Positions 35,471 through 46,478 of a stretch of 64,000 nt of DNA are shown piece by piece. The notes beneath the pieces are model-generated. The model searched no databases, was not told the origin of the DNA, and saw only the letters and a list, made by a program, of their open reading frames with translations. The position numbers were made by a program, and so were the translations under genes. Each line of letters opens with the position of its first letter. Within the stretch, counting starts at the first letter, position 1. Where the stretch lies: NCBI GenBank assembly GCA_008360955.1, contig LUCM01002430.1, positions 256,365 through 320,364 of the forward strand, written 5' to 3'. The DNA is from Fasciolopsis buskii (Eukaryota; Platyhelminthes; Trematoda; Plagiorchiida; Fasciolidae).

Positions 35471-35990
35471 CCAGCCGAAGCTCCGGAGAAAGAATCGGTA
35501 TGCTACCGGATTCCTTAATCACTTAGCTCCCTCTCAGCTTCCACCCACTAGTATTCCTAATCAATCCGTAAAGATTGCAACTACTTCTGATAACCCTAAT
35601 CTTTTCCATTTACCTGCACTTTCGTATCAGTTGCTGCTTCCGATCATTTCTCAAATTCCAGGTCAGTTGTGGTCTCAGAGGTCTATGCGCCTCACCGTAT
35701 GTTGAATCTGGATTGTTGAGCAGCCTACAGAGCAAACAAAGTCGAGATTGTTCACCGTTTCAGAGGCTTACGTGGCAAGAAGTCCTGCGTGTGTGGGACT
35801 TCTTCGATCTGTTCCGAGTGCTGGCTTGGGTACTGGGCATTTTGTTGAGACGATCACAGCAGTGAGAGCTCCGATTGGAACTGAACGCGGTGATTATCGT
35901 CTAGTATCAGCTCTGCAGTAAACATGGTTTTCTTCCTGGTGAGCCCATAGACTAGGCGCAAATAAAGGAAAGCGCGGACCAAATAATAAT

Positions 35991-36589
35991 CTAAATCCAC
36001 GAGTGTGGAGCGGAATAATCGTCAATCCTCGTTTGATCCGCGCCACCGATGAGCGATATCAATGTCATCAATGTAAGTCCGAAGCTTTGAGGGCGAAGTA
36101 GAGCACCAGGTGAGTTGATTTCCCTTTTTGCGGCAAAAGTGATGTTAGCCAGAAGCAGTCTGTGGGCAGAACAAACTTGCATGAGATGATCTATGCTGTC
36201 GGTCCCATCGGTTGAGATAGACAGTCGATCTTGGATGTGCCGTTCCTTCTTTGCTAAGTACCCAAGTTGCCGTTTCATATCACTTCGGATTAATTTAAAT
36301 AACTCCCGGCAGAACTCGCTTTTCGATCCAGTGGAACTGCAGTCATTTCGCGCATACACGCGCATACGACGAACAAACAACAACGCTTCAGTCGACTGCT
36401 ACTGACAAGTACGGAACCGCTCAACTGAACTGCATACGAACGACGGTTGACTGGGTTCCAGTATAAAATGCACGGTCCGATTGTGTGCTCAGATCGACCT
36501 TGACCACGAACACCCAAAGCCGGACCGCCAGACACGCGACTAGTGAAACGAGAGAATGAGGTCCTATGCGGACTAGCTGAAGTAATCAT
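35991..36589 (-). pseudogene. LINE endonuclease domain fossil
   Basis: Two overlapping minus-strand frames. The first (36589-36290) has CILYWNPVNRRSYAVQLSGS followed by SSRLKRCCLFVV, the region before the catalytic centre. The second (36383-35991) has SEFCRELFKLIRSDMKRQLG, where family members carry a GD.NA.LG motif; here the catalytic GDMNA is replaced. ERHIQDRLSISTDGTDS, then LMQVCSAHRLLLANI fits the segment 'G..N.NG..LL.LC....L...NT.F', and a degraded W..P......QIDHI region follows. The catalytic residues are not intact. Confidence 0.75.
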
Positions 36590-36590
36590 G

Positions 36591-38189
36591 GAAGTGAGAC
36601 TTCGTGTGCTTGTTTTGGAGACGCATGTATTTTGAAAGTTTTGAAAGTTAAAACTAGGGCAGCTTATTGTCCTGTTTGGTTAAGCGTGTGAAAACTGAGA
36701 ACAACGAAGTGAAGTGAACACTTAAGTTTAAGCAATGGGTTCAAACTATCTCTTCCATGGTTACTGCCATCAGATGGATCCATTGAGCCCTAGCTCCTTT
36801 TGGTATCTTGCATGGTCTTTACGCCGACAGCTTGGAAATTAGAAAGGTTCACTGTGTAAAGATGTTGGAGCAGTTCTAGCAGTCGATACTTTGCGACTAC
36901 CCACATCGTAGAGGGGTTTTTCTTTGGGAACCTTAATTGCTGCCTTAGATTCAAGATCCTTACGCCGAAAGGCATTGGGGAGTAGGCTTGGCACATGAAC
37001 TTTGAACAACAGCATGCTTATCAATACCGACTCTGCTCGAATCAATGGGTACTGTGGTCCTGTTTATTATCAGCTTGATCAACAACGAAATTTGTTTTAA
37101 ATACTTGCTTCTTCCTGTTCATAATGAATACGCATCGTACATCCACAAACGGGACTCTGCGCAGATATGAACTCGGTATTGCTACCGAGTTTTCTGCTGC
37201 GCTAGACTTTACTACACTATATTCTTGATTCCAGCTACGGCAGTTTTCTCTTCTTACTTAAAGTTTTTCTCGATGGTATTTGTTGGTAATTTAGATCAGT
37301 ATTTTGTTGGCCACCGCTTGTGGTAAAACTGGAACTACCGAATAATTTGGTTGCCCTCTTCTAACTATTTAAGTTAGCATATTAACAGATTCCGAATCTG
37401 ACGTACTGATTGCCCGGATGGACTTTTTGGTTGCAGGTATCTTGGCCTCGGTCCCACCAGTGAGGAGGCTCTATACAGAAGTGGATGTTACTGGTGACGT
37501 ATGGTACTTCACCGAATCACTCCCTACAGTGAAGTTCAAAATCAAGATCAGTAATAAAAAGCATTCCTTTCTTGTTCTCCGGTTCTCTTTTTCTCTAATA
37601 GGCTTTTCTATATGACTTGACTGAGTGAATTTCGCACATTAGGTAGCAATTATGACGACGTGGCAGGCTATCAGTCTACTGGTCGCAGCCCTAGAAATCG
37701 GTTTGCAACGAAAGTATTCAACCAGAAGAAACCAGCATGTTCATTTGGTTGAAGAACATTTCACAACCACTTTTTCCCGCAAATAGCTATATCCATTTTA
37801 CAGAGGACTTATGAAATCCTGTTCTGTCTTACCGAGATTGCTGAGCTAAGCGTCGATTTTTTCTGGCGGCAACATAAGCCACCTTTCTGGTACTAGTATC
37901 TGTATTAAAACCAACTGCTTCACAGGTCATATGGGTAATCTACAATGATACACAATGTCAAAGTATTTTGTGTCAAGTATTCCACAGTAATTCTGCAGCC
38001 ATTTAAATCACAGTACTCAGAAACACATTTTCAGTGTTTTGTTCAACTGTATTTTTACACAAACATCAGTACAACCCTAGGGATATTACCAACGGAACCG
38101 CGATATTGAATTCCGTTTGGTATAGTACATAACCTCAGACCAGTAGGCTAATTTTTTCGCCATGTTTTCAGATTTTCACTTGTTTGTTA
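36591..38189. other. Stretch without a supported feature
   Basis: This could hold the decayed 5' end of the LINE, but I could not read any N-terminal endonuclease or ORF1 motif. Two overlapping minus-strand frames at 36790-37045 are unrecognised. Confidence 0.4.
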
Positions 38190-38325
38190 GTGAAATGACA
38201 ATGTGTATCATTTTCAAAACGTGTCGAAGCCAACAAGAAGCTACCGACCGGGGAAAAATTCGAACCCGAGAACTGTAGTTCCAAGCATCACTACCGTATC
38301 CGCTAGGCTTGCCTTCTCGTTGGAG
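38190..38325 (-). mobile_element. tRNA-derived SINE, copy 2
   Basis: On the minus strand, A-box-like TAGCGGATACGG (38294-38305) and B-box GGTTCGAATTT (38256-38266) lie 27 bases apart. The body CCGGTCGGTAGCTTC, then TTGTTGGCTTCG, then GATACACATTGTCATTTCA matches copy 1 at 24480-24668 in the same order. The tail is less A-rich than in copy 1. Confidence 0.55.
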
Positions 38326-39149
38326 TGTACAATGACGCTAAGTTCATAAAGGCTGGCTATTTGAGTGCCAAAATGTGCACCTACACGGATTGGGGATGAA
38401 GCATTTAATTTATCTTACTGTGGCACAGAATTAGTGATCGGACTTCATGAAACGAAATGCGAATGAATACAAACAGAGAGAAGGTTGTTTTAATTACTCC
38501 GTTCGAATTCTGACCTTTCGTTCTCACATTGTTGGTAACAATTAAGATCGTTGTGGTGCCTATCCGCTGCCCCAGTTGAATCGCCTCTGGGTATTAATCG
38601 GGGGTTAAATGCGATAGCTAGGCTTTGCCTAGAATATCTCATGACTGCCGGGTTATTGGCAAATGTCTACTTGAAATACGGGCAGGCTTTGGCTACGTGT
38701 GTATGCCCCGACAGAGCTGGAGGTTGTGTTTACGAGGAGTCTACTGTGTGCACCTGGAAAACTGATGAGGTATATTTGATATCACAAATTCAGTTCCAAT
38801 TTGTATATTTAAGCTATGGCCCTTTTACATGGTGGGTTACGCCAACCGTATAATGATGACAGACTGTTACGTGAAGAAGTTATTGCTGCATTGAATCAGA
38901 CATTTACATTTGAGTAACAAACAGTAAATATATAGCAGCAATTCGCAATGAATAGGTAAATCTGCAATAAAGTTTACTAAACTGCCAACATGGTGAAAGA
39001 TATTAATTCTGGCAACACACTGTGTGCGAATTTCGGGATAAGGAGGAAGGGAAAGTGGAATGTGCGAAAAAAATGAGGAAGGTCACATAAAATGCATTTT
39101 TTGTTGTCTTATGAGTGGGGAAACATGCAAAGGGGCCAAATTTATAGAC
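38326..39149. other. Stretch without a supported feature
   Basis: An open frame at 38551-38853 opens at TTG, has a small Cys cluster (CVCPDRAGGCVYEESTVCTW) and runs into GATGAG|GTATAT, which could be a splice donor. It resembles no family I can name, so I do not call it an exon. Confidence 0.3.
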
Positions 39150-39640
39150 TAAGAAGCAGACCATCCGGTTTGAAGGTGATGAAACCCCTTGGGATAACGG
39201 AAAAAGATTCACCGAAGGCTTCCATGTTTCCCCAAACGGGGGATTAACCAGCACCCAGAAGTTTGTCGTTCAGCATTCCAAGGAAAGACTGACTTGCCAA
39301 CATCAGTCTGTTGTGCTATATCACATTACGAACTGTTGTAATGCACAGTATATTGGGCAAATGACGAGTTGCCTGTCTAAATGGATAACAGAACGAGTTT
39401 CTCTATAAAGGCACAGTCCGAACTGCCAAAAGCGTAGTCCTACGACATTTAGCGGATAATAATCATCAGATAGAACCGATAACAATGTTTAAACAGATTC
39501 GGTAAAGTCCTAGACTTTATACTGAACGACTAGGCAGGGATTACTGATGGCAGTCGAGGCTACAGGGATTCGACTAACCAAGCCGAAGCTTTGTAAGCAA
39601 CGCAAACTCGTACAGCTATTGCTGTTGTTGTGGTGGCAAT
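39150..39640 (+). pseudogene. GIY-YIG endonuclease fossil, probably Penelope-like
   Basis: One plus-strand frame reads STQKFVVQHSKERL, then HQSVVLYHITNCCNAQYIGQ, then CLSKWITERV, and then stops. This fits the Penelope endonuclease start: the first half-motif (VVY.I.C..C) and the second (YIG.T...L..R..EH). After a frameshift, SVVLRHLADNNHQIEP fits the 'S.VA.H....NH..' segment. After another, LLMAVEATGIRLTKPKLCKQ fits the terminal 'E...I....P.LN.Q' helix. No RT was found directly upstream, so this appears to be a 3'-end fragment. Catalytic residues are partly lost. Confidence 0.5.
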
Positions 39641-42078
39641 AACTCATCCTTGTCTTTTTTCTGTGCAATTCCAGATCCCTCAATTCCGTTATTCGTTGAT
39701 CTATTCAGACCTAAATTTTTCCTTATCTTTCATTACATACCACTGCTACCAGGACCATCAGCTTTGAATGTGTTGTCAGTTTAACGAATTTCTTTACCAG
39801 TTTGCTCATTCATTACTCACTAGGGCTGAATTTATCGAAAAAAGACATTTTGTCAGGAGTCGTCTCATAATCTTTTTGACCACCATAAGCCAGTGCTGAC
39901 TGTTGGGTAGTTTAGTAGCAGGAAAACCACATAGTAGTAAATAGGCTTGCGATAGACAATAGATCTGGCTGACAAAGATGTCCCGTGATGTGTGATGCGA
40001 TTAGATCGCACGTGAGGTCACAGCAAACGGTACAAATCCAACATACAATCAGCTGGCAGCATTTGAAGGGAAAACACCAGGTGAAATGAATAGGATGCGT
40101 GTCATTTTGCAGTCTTTACTCGAACTTTGGATCCGCTGTACATTTTCTCAGATCTCAATAAACACCCAGTCATGAACAAAATGATTCATGCCTTGCAGTT
40201 CAAAATACACAATAGCGAGAAATTTTAGTGGCCTCTATGATTAAGCCTTTGTATTTTACTCGTGGACCGAATACTGGAACTGCCCTAGCAAGCAGCGGTG
40301 AACAGGGAGCGTTTGCCTGAAAACAATCCGACACTCTTGAAGTCAGGTACGAGATAATCGGAAGATGCCTCTGAATTTATAAACAACGGCTTTTGTTGAA
40401 AACAAACGCATTCCGCGACCACCCACGCAGTGATCACTAGCACGTTTGTTCTTTTTAATTCACCGTTACCATACTCACCAACTCAAACACCGAGTTTGCC
40501 AGGATGATAACGTTAAGATTGTCCCAACCAGTATCTCAGCTGCCTATTGGAATTTCGAATCCAAATTAAAGTTGGATATAAGATCGTCCAACATGATTCC
40601 GGGAACAGTAATGCCGAAACCAGTTGGATGAATTAGCAAAGATACGACATTGCACGTAATCCTGATTTCAAAAATGACTATTAAACACATAAGCTAATAA
40701 ATGATGCCCGAGATATGAGATGGCTCATTATCGTCCAACATAATGAACTTTCCGGAATAATTTGCAAAAAGGCTGTCAAAAAATAAATATCTGGAAACCT
40801 GTCACAATATTTCCCTAGCCAATAGAAATTCATTTTTACAGCTCGCTATACTCGATTGCAGCGTGCGTTATCAAGCAGGAAGAACTCTACTACTTTATTG
40901 TTAATATCACGAATGGAAACAGGCAACTCATTCCACACATTACGTGTTAATGAGACTCGAACTATTATGTATTCAATCACCAAGAGGAAATTCATACAAA
41001 CACGAACCTGTCGGTAAAGTCAGTAAGTACACGTTTTGTTTCGTGTCCAATACATGTTACATATCCGTTGACAAGTGAACCGTCACGTACTTACTTGTCT
41101 TCTCCCGCAGCAAGGCTTGATATTCACTTAGTGCACTAACGGTAAGAACCTTCGACATATTCTTCAATTGGTTTAGGAGGCAAAATTATTCACTTGTTTT
41201 ATTTTGGTGGACTTTTCTCCTATGATATGGTTTGCTAAAGCTTTCTGTTGTAAACCACGAAATGTTAGTGTTGTCTACTTCAAAGTACTCGAAAAGGTTG
41301 ATCAACGATTTTCAAAGTGCTCCAGTGGTTATAATTTAAGACTTAATCTCTACACTAGCAACTGGTCACGTTGCCATGGTAGGAAAGTGACAGTTTAACG
41401 AAGCGCGTCCAAATGACCTCGAGTGTAAATCACGCAGATGCAGAGCAGAATTTTCCCTCGCTGGAATTTTTGTTCTTCACTGCTAAACGGTTCACAATAA
41501 GCATCATTTCAGTTAAGGTGAAATTCTCTAGGCAAGAGGGAATTGCCCTTAGCCTTTTCACTGTGGCATAATTCTCACTCAAGTGTACTGAATAGACTAC
41601 TAAGTCAACCTGTCATCAAAAACATGCTGTAAATTATCAAGAGTTTCTCTGCACTTGCGTGTTATTTACACATCCCTAAGAGTCATCACTTTTCATGTCC
41701 CAATATCTTTTTGCTAGGTGGAAACAGTCACGCGAATTCCACTTCTCCTACTTAGAACCTTACCTAATAAGAATATGCTGTACCTACGGGGAGTTTCTTG
41801 ATTTCCCTTGATAAATTATAGATAAACAGGAAGTAAAGTGGGAGGGCTTTGTGGAAAATATGAGGTTTTACTACAAGAACATCCAGTGAACATATATATA
41901 TATATATAATGTTCAAATCGAATGGCAATAACAGGGTGTTGGTGAGAATGACGGTAGCTATCGAACTGATAATGCCGATGCCCCAGAAGACACAAAAATT
42001 CTGAGGTTGTCAGTCCAAATGATCGACACTGAAACAGTTTCAAGTTAGGCCACAGGAAACCATGTTTCCTGGCTACTC
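39641..42078. other. Featureless stretch with an (AT)n array
   Basis: Short unrecognised frames only, plus (AT)8 at 41893-41909. Confidence 0.4.
41893..41909. repeat. (AT)n microsatellite
   Basis: About eight AT units. Confidence 0.9.
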
Positions 42079-42384
42079 TACATGCAGGTAACGTGATATA
42101 TACCGGTACCCCACCTTGCTAACCTGTGTAGAAAAGTAACCGGTGAGAACCGCGGAGACTGGCGTTCGTGAAGAGTAAGCATTCCCCGAAGGTCATTGGA
42201 AGGAATCTTCAGTCTTGTATATAAAGCCATGAGTTGTAAATAAAGCTTTACTTGCTTCCCAGCTTCCATATTCTTCCCGTAGTCTTCAGTTGAAGGCAGT
42301 TCAGTCCTTACTGGCAATTTGTGCCCGTTCATCATTTTGGCTCACCGAATTCCGTCTACAGATTTCAAGTCCAAATACCAAAGT
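42079..42384 (+). repeat. LTR-like repeat family, copy 2 (best preserved)
   Basis: Aligns with 16815-17155 and more weakly with 13625-13895. It begins near GCAGGTAACGTGATATATAC and has a GC-richer block. Then comes TTCCCCGAAGGTCATTGGAA, followed by GTATATAAAGCC (TATA-box-like, 42216) and GTAAATAAAGC (polyadenylation-signal-like, 42236) only about 15 bases later. It ends around GATTTCAAGTCCAAATACCA. The minus-strand 85-codon frame here and the 72-codon frame in copy 1 share 'SND.RG' and 'LHRLAR/LRRLAR' patterns simply because the DNA is homologous. A solo LTR is my preferred reading; a non-coding SINE-like repeat is the alternative. Confidence 0.55.
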
Positions 42385-45300
42385 TTTTGTGCAACATTCC
42401 TCACTACTTTCCCCCTTCTCTCATGCTCATTGTAAATTAGAACATATGGGTGAACCGCACGGCAGTTTGCATATTTTTTTGATCGCTTATTTTGGCTTAC
42501 TGCCTAATGTATCTTTTGATGGCCCTAGTGTCAGCTCTGCGGTTTTGTCTACCCAGAAGTTGAAGATGATGGAATTTTTTCGCTGTCAAACAATCCAACA
42601 ATACAATCGACACAAACTCTCAAAAGTACAGTGTTCTTAGCACACGACGCTAGCTCAATAACTAGATAAAAACAAAACGGCTTGCAATTCGAGGACTACC
42701 TACCCGCATGTCAAACGCTGGAGTAACAATAAATTTGCCATATTCTCGGTAACGTTCTAGGAGTTGAAGTGGAGGTCTTGCTAATTTGGCGGATGCGGCA
42801 AGATTTTTCTCGGCCTGGTGCGTTTAGTTCGGGGAACGTTGTTGGTTCAAAAAGTGAGCACGCAGTACCTCACAAACATAGCTGAATGTTTCAATTTGGA
42901 ATAACATTACTTTCGATAGACTATGTGCGGTCTTGACGACCATATTTCTCCGTCATGTTCAATTCATCTGGAAAGGGAGATTACGAAATTCAACAGTAAC
43001 TGGAGTTTGGAGAAACTTGCTTTTGAATCCTGCATGCCCGATTGAAGTCGAGGGGGATACGAGACTTGACGTAGGCATGAAAACGAATGAAATCGAGCAT
43101 AAGTAGGAACAGATGATTGTGGTTATGTCCCACTGCAATCTTCCACGGGGTCGAAGTGATCACGCGGTAAACCACGGTTGATGGGACGGCCAAAGTCACA
43201 TGACAATGTCCAGTAACATGCAGACAGTTCGCAGAGTAGAACAACGGGATGCACCAGGTACCGTTGTCCGGTCGACAGATGTCAAGCCCCAACTCCCATC
43301 GATTCGTGCTGATGGGGTGCGTTGGAATTGACAACGTTTTGTCACCAAGGCACCCGTGTCTTTCCAACTCAGTCAATGAGATCGTTTATAGCGTGGTCGT
43401 AAATATCATCAGATGCATGTCATTAATTTATGCGTTTTGGGAAGATATGCAATGGAAAGAAGTGAACATCAAGCTTTAACTCCAGAATATAGCCTTCTCC
43501 ACCTTTACGACAGCCATTCAACCGGGTACAAATGAGGATATGATGCGATCATACTAGAGATCAAACGTTGCATACGCGAGTCCGATAAGTTCATACAGTA
43601 TCCATTGGGTTGTTACTCATTGGTAGCGAGTATTCTGTGCTGATTAGACCGTATACACTCTCTTTTGCTTCTTCCGGGAAAAACCGATTAGTTATGATTA
43701 AAGTGGTCCTAAAATAACCCCGATTTCCTTTGTATTCTAAAGCTAGGAAGCAAACACTCCGAAGAAATCGGAGGATCAGATGACGAAACGGATTGATAGA
43801 TTTGTCACAATAATTTTTTGACAGTTGGTTATTGAAGTGGAGCATTCTCGAAGTGTCTGTCAAAAGGGAGAATGAACGACACTAGAAACGGTGCTATTTA
43901 GGGGCCGCTATTTCTGACAGTCGATTTTGTCTGTCCCTCATGTAGACTGGGAATTCAGTAACGGAATTTTGTAAGTCAATGAGAACGCGTAAGCTATGGC
44001 CATTTCGGTAATACTGCTCATGTGATCTTCATTGTCTGTTGCACTTCGGTCGGGAGCCCATGGGTAAACGGAACGGCGATGTATGCAGCATCGTTATCTG
44101 CGTCTAACCAGCGGTGAAAACACAAGGCTAATTGAATGCACGACTGAACTTGTTCACAAAGTAGTTGGGTTTTCCTGTGGTTATTGTCGAACTCCCAGAG
44201 TTCCCGCAGAGACTTTGTGCGACTCAGACCAATAAGTAAAAGTGGAATTGGCTTAAAAATTCTTATACCATTAAGTGGTTACTTTGGTCTACCGACTTAG
44301 ATAATGCAACAGCTGACTGTAGACCTACCGGTTGAAGTTCGCTGTTCTACGTTTGCAGAAGCTGTTTGACACTGCACGGTCCACAAACCATCACGACTAA
44401 TAGAGGATAGTTTGTAATGCAATTCATATCCCCCAGACTGATGAGTAGACTGTCAGTCGTTGCAATGACAACAGTTTCAAGTTCGGGCCATCCGGACAGG
44501 CGGCGCCTTACTGGGTCGATTTGCGAACAGTCGGAGTTAAGCTCCGGTCACTGGGTGTGTAGATTTCGACACGGATTGGTGAGTATTTGGAAATCAATTT
44601 ACCAATTTTCGGAATGGACTCAAGCGCATGGTTTGAACGGCACATAGTTCAAGTCAGATCAAACAGTTGCGTTATACATATCAGAAAAGGTTAATTCACA
44701 CAAAACTTTTGGAAGAAACAATGTGATGTGCACAAAATTTCATCAGAAACATGAAGCGAAAAAGACGGACAGATGGTTTGTCAACGCTTAAGTTGACTTC
44801 AACACTTCTGACAAGCTTTCGAACAAGCAGACGTCGGAGTTGGGACGAAACGGAATCGCAAAATTTAGAAATGGAAGCTCGTGGAGGATCTAGGTGCAAA
44901 TTTTGCATGCCTACTACTTATGCCATGACTGACATTCCCTTAGAAATGGGAAATTGATACGATCACAGAAAGTCGATTGTTTGTTTGTCACGTTGTCGGC
45001 CAGTGTGACTCTAAATATCCCGCTACATCCACGGAAGTTTTCTAGTGGATCTTATGAGGCCGTTTCAGCAAACTAGAAAACATTATTGGGAATTTATGCA
45101 AAAGGTTAGGGACCACGTCTGTGAGGTAGTCCGAGGGAATAATGACCGTGTCCTAACTTTGCTGGATGCTTCGGTGAAGCGCAAAGACCCTGGGAGATTG
45201 TGGGAAAGTAGAACTCTAGGGTGATGAATGGACTTTGGGCGATAAAAACGCTGGCTGTTCACATGCATCCCACTGTTCCACGACGGTAACCGAGATGGAT

Positions 45301-45879
45301 GATCCTTTCAAGCAACAGAAAACATGGAATAAACTACTTACCTTAGGCACATGTGCCTTTGTAGAAATATCAGGACCATTGAGAACGGGGTTAGGCCCGT
45401 CATGCCAAATTTGGTGGCGTTACCGGACTGGACTGGACACTGAGAACCAGGGTTTCCGGCAACAGTTCGCTCACTATTTTGTTATTCCGTGTATCACGGA
45501 AAACTCAGTTTAGAGAGCTTTGTTTTAAAGCAACCAAACAAAAGTCCCTCAGAGAATAGCTATATATGACCATCGGTGCAGTGAAACAGAAAACGAGGTT
45601 AACAAACCCTGTTATATTTAGGGGACAAATCAGAAAGAATGTGTTGCAGGAACTTAATAAAAGCCCATTAGGTTTGCTTTTGTTTTGATGTTTGGTTCAC
45701 TTTTTATTCGGTTTCGATGGCAACAGTAGTCTCTTGATCAAACGGAAACGATTCCCACCGTTTTTCTCATGGATTATTCAATTTTGTTTCTTCAGAAGAC
45801 TCCGGATATTAACCAGTTGCAGCTGGCTATTCGAGAACCGTGAAACCCCTACATTTGGCAACTTTCAATAATGCTACCT

Positions 45880-45884
<5 letters not shown>
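42385..45884. other. Long stretch without supported genes
   Basis: Contains a 128-codon minus-strand frame (42990-43376) opening at TTG and several shorter frames on both strands, none recognised. Confidence 0.4.

Positions 45885-45913
<29 letters not shown>
45885..45913. repeat. (AT)n microsatellite
   Basis: About fourteen AT units. Confidence 0.95.
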
Positions 45914-45916
<3 letters not shown>

Positions 45917-46422
45917 GATAGCGTGTAGACGGACAGAGGTAAATTCGGTGATGCACACGACGGACGGATGAAAAGGTCACATTCGGGACAAAAAATTATG
46001 ATCCCAGACGTATATAAATGCAGTTATATAGCTAATGTGTTAATGTGCGACCGATAACTAATTCGGTATTAGCGCGTTAGTACCCTCTGCTCATTCGCTT
46101 CCTACGGGCTTCAGAATGACTTTAGATTTATAAATACTTTCCATTCGAGCCGACTTATTAGCCAGCATACAATAGAAATGAGCATTAGAATTCAGTGCGA
46201 CATATTTATAATTCAATGCAGTATGGCACAATATGATAGAGTACAATACAAATAAACAATTTGGAAGGTTGTAACGAAATACAGTAGGAAGGAGTGAGCT
46301 CTACAAAGAAAAAATGTTATTTGGTGAATTTAAGAGACACTTGATTTTGCAATGAGGTGCTATTTGTTTGACTGGTTGCAATTTGTCTACGAATGGGGCT
46401 GGTCAAAGTAACACACAGCATG

Positions 46423-46478
46423 GTGTACGTGTGTGCGTGCGTGTACGTGTGTGCGTGCGTGCGTGTGCGTGTTTGTGT
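46423..46478. repeat. (GTGC/GTGT)n compound repeat
   Basis: Alternating purine-pyrimidine run of GT with interspersed GTGC, GTAC and GCGT units, a candidate for Z-DNA formation. Open frames across it are artefacts. Confidence 0.9.

Larger units (their letters stand above)
33850..36590 (-). mobile_element. Non-LTR retrotransposon (LINE) fossil, endonuclease-RT type
   Basis: Minus-strand fragments in the order apurinic-type endonuclease (36589-35991), connecting region, reverse transcriptase (about 35470-34331), then the C-terminal region (about 34330-33850). This is the full domain order of an EN-RT LINE with near-normal spacing. Many stops and frameshifts separate the pieces. The pattern with GDRSS.ENH.GISL, a CFR.GRGCIDQI-like segment and CISPGG is one I associate with flatworm LINEs; clade (RTE-like or other) is not assigned. 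I see no poly(A) tract near 33850 and no target duplication. Confidence 0.85.

Noticed and set aside
38551..38853. Cys-containing frame followed by a GAG|GTATAT donor-like site
   Set aside because: No ATG start, no matching acceptor and no known Cys-domain spacing; too weak to call an exon.
42990..43376. 128-codon minus-strand frame with a faint aspartyl-protease-like rhythm
   Set aside because: It opens at TTG, no D(T/S)G active site is present, and no neighbouring pol fragments were found.
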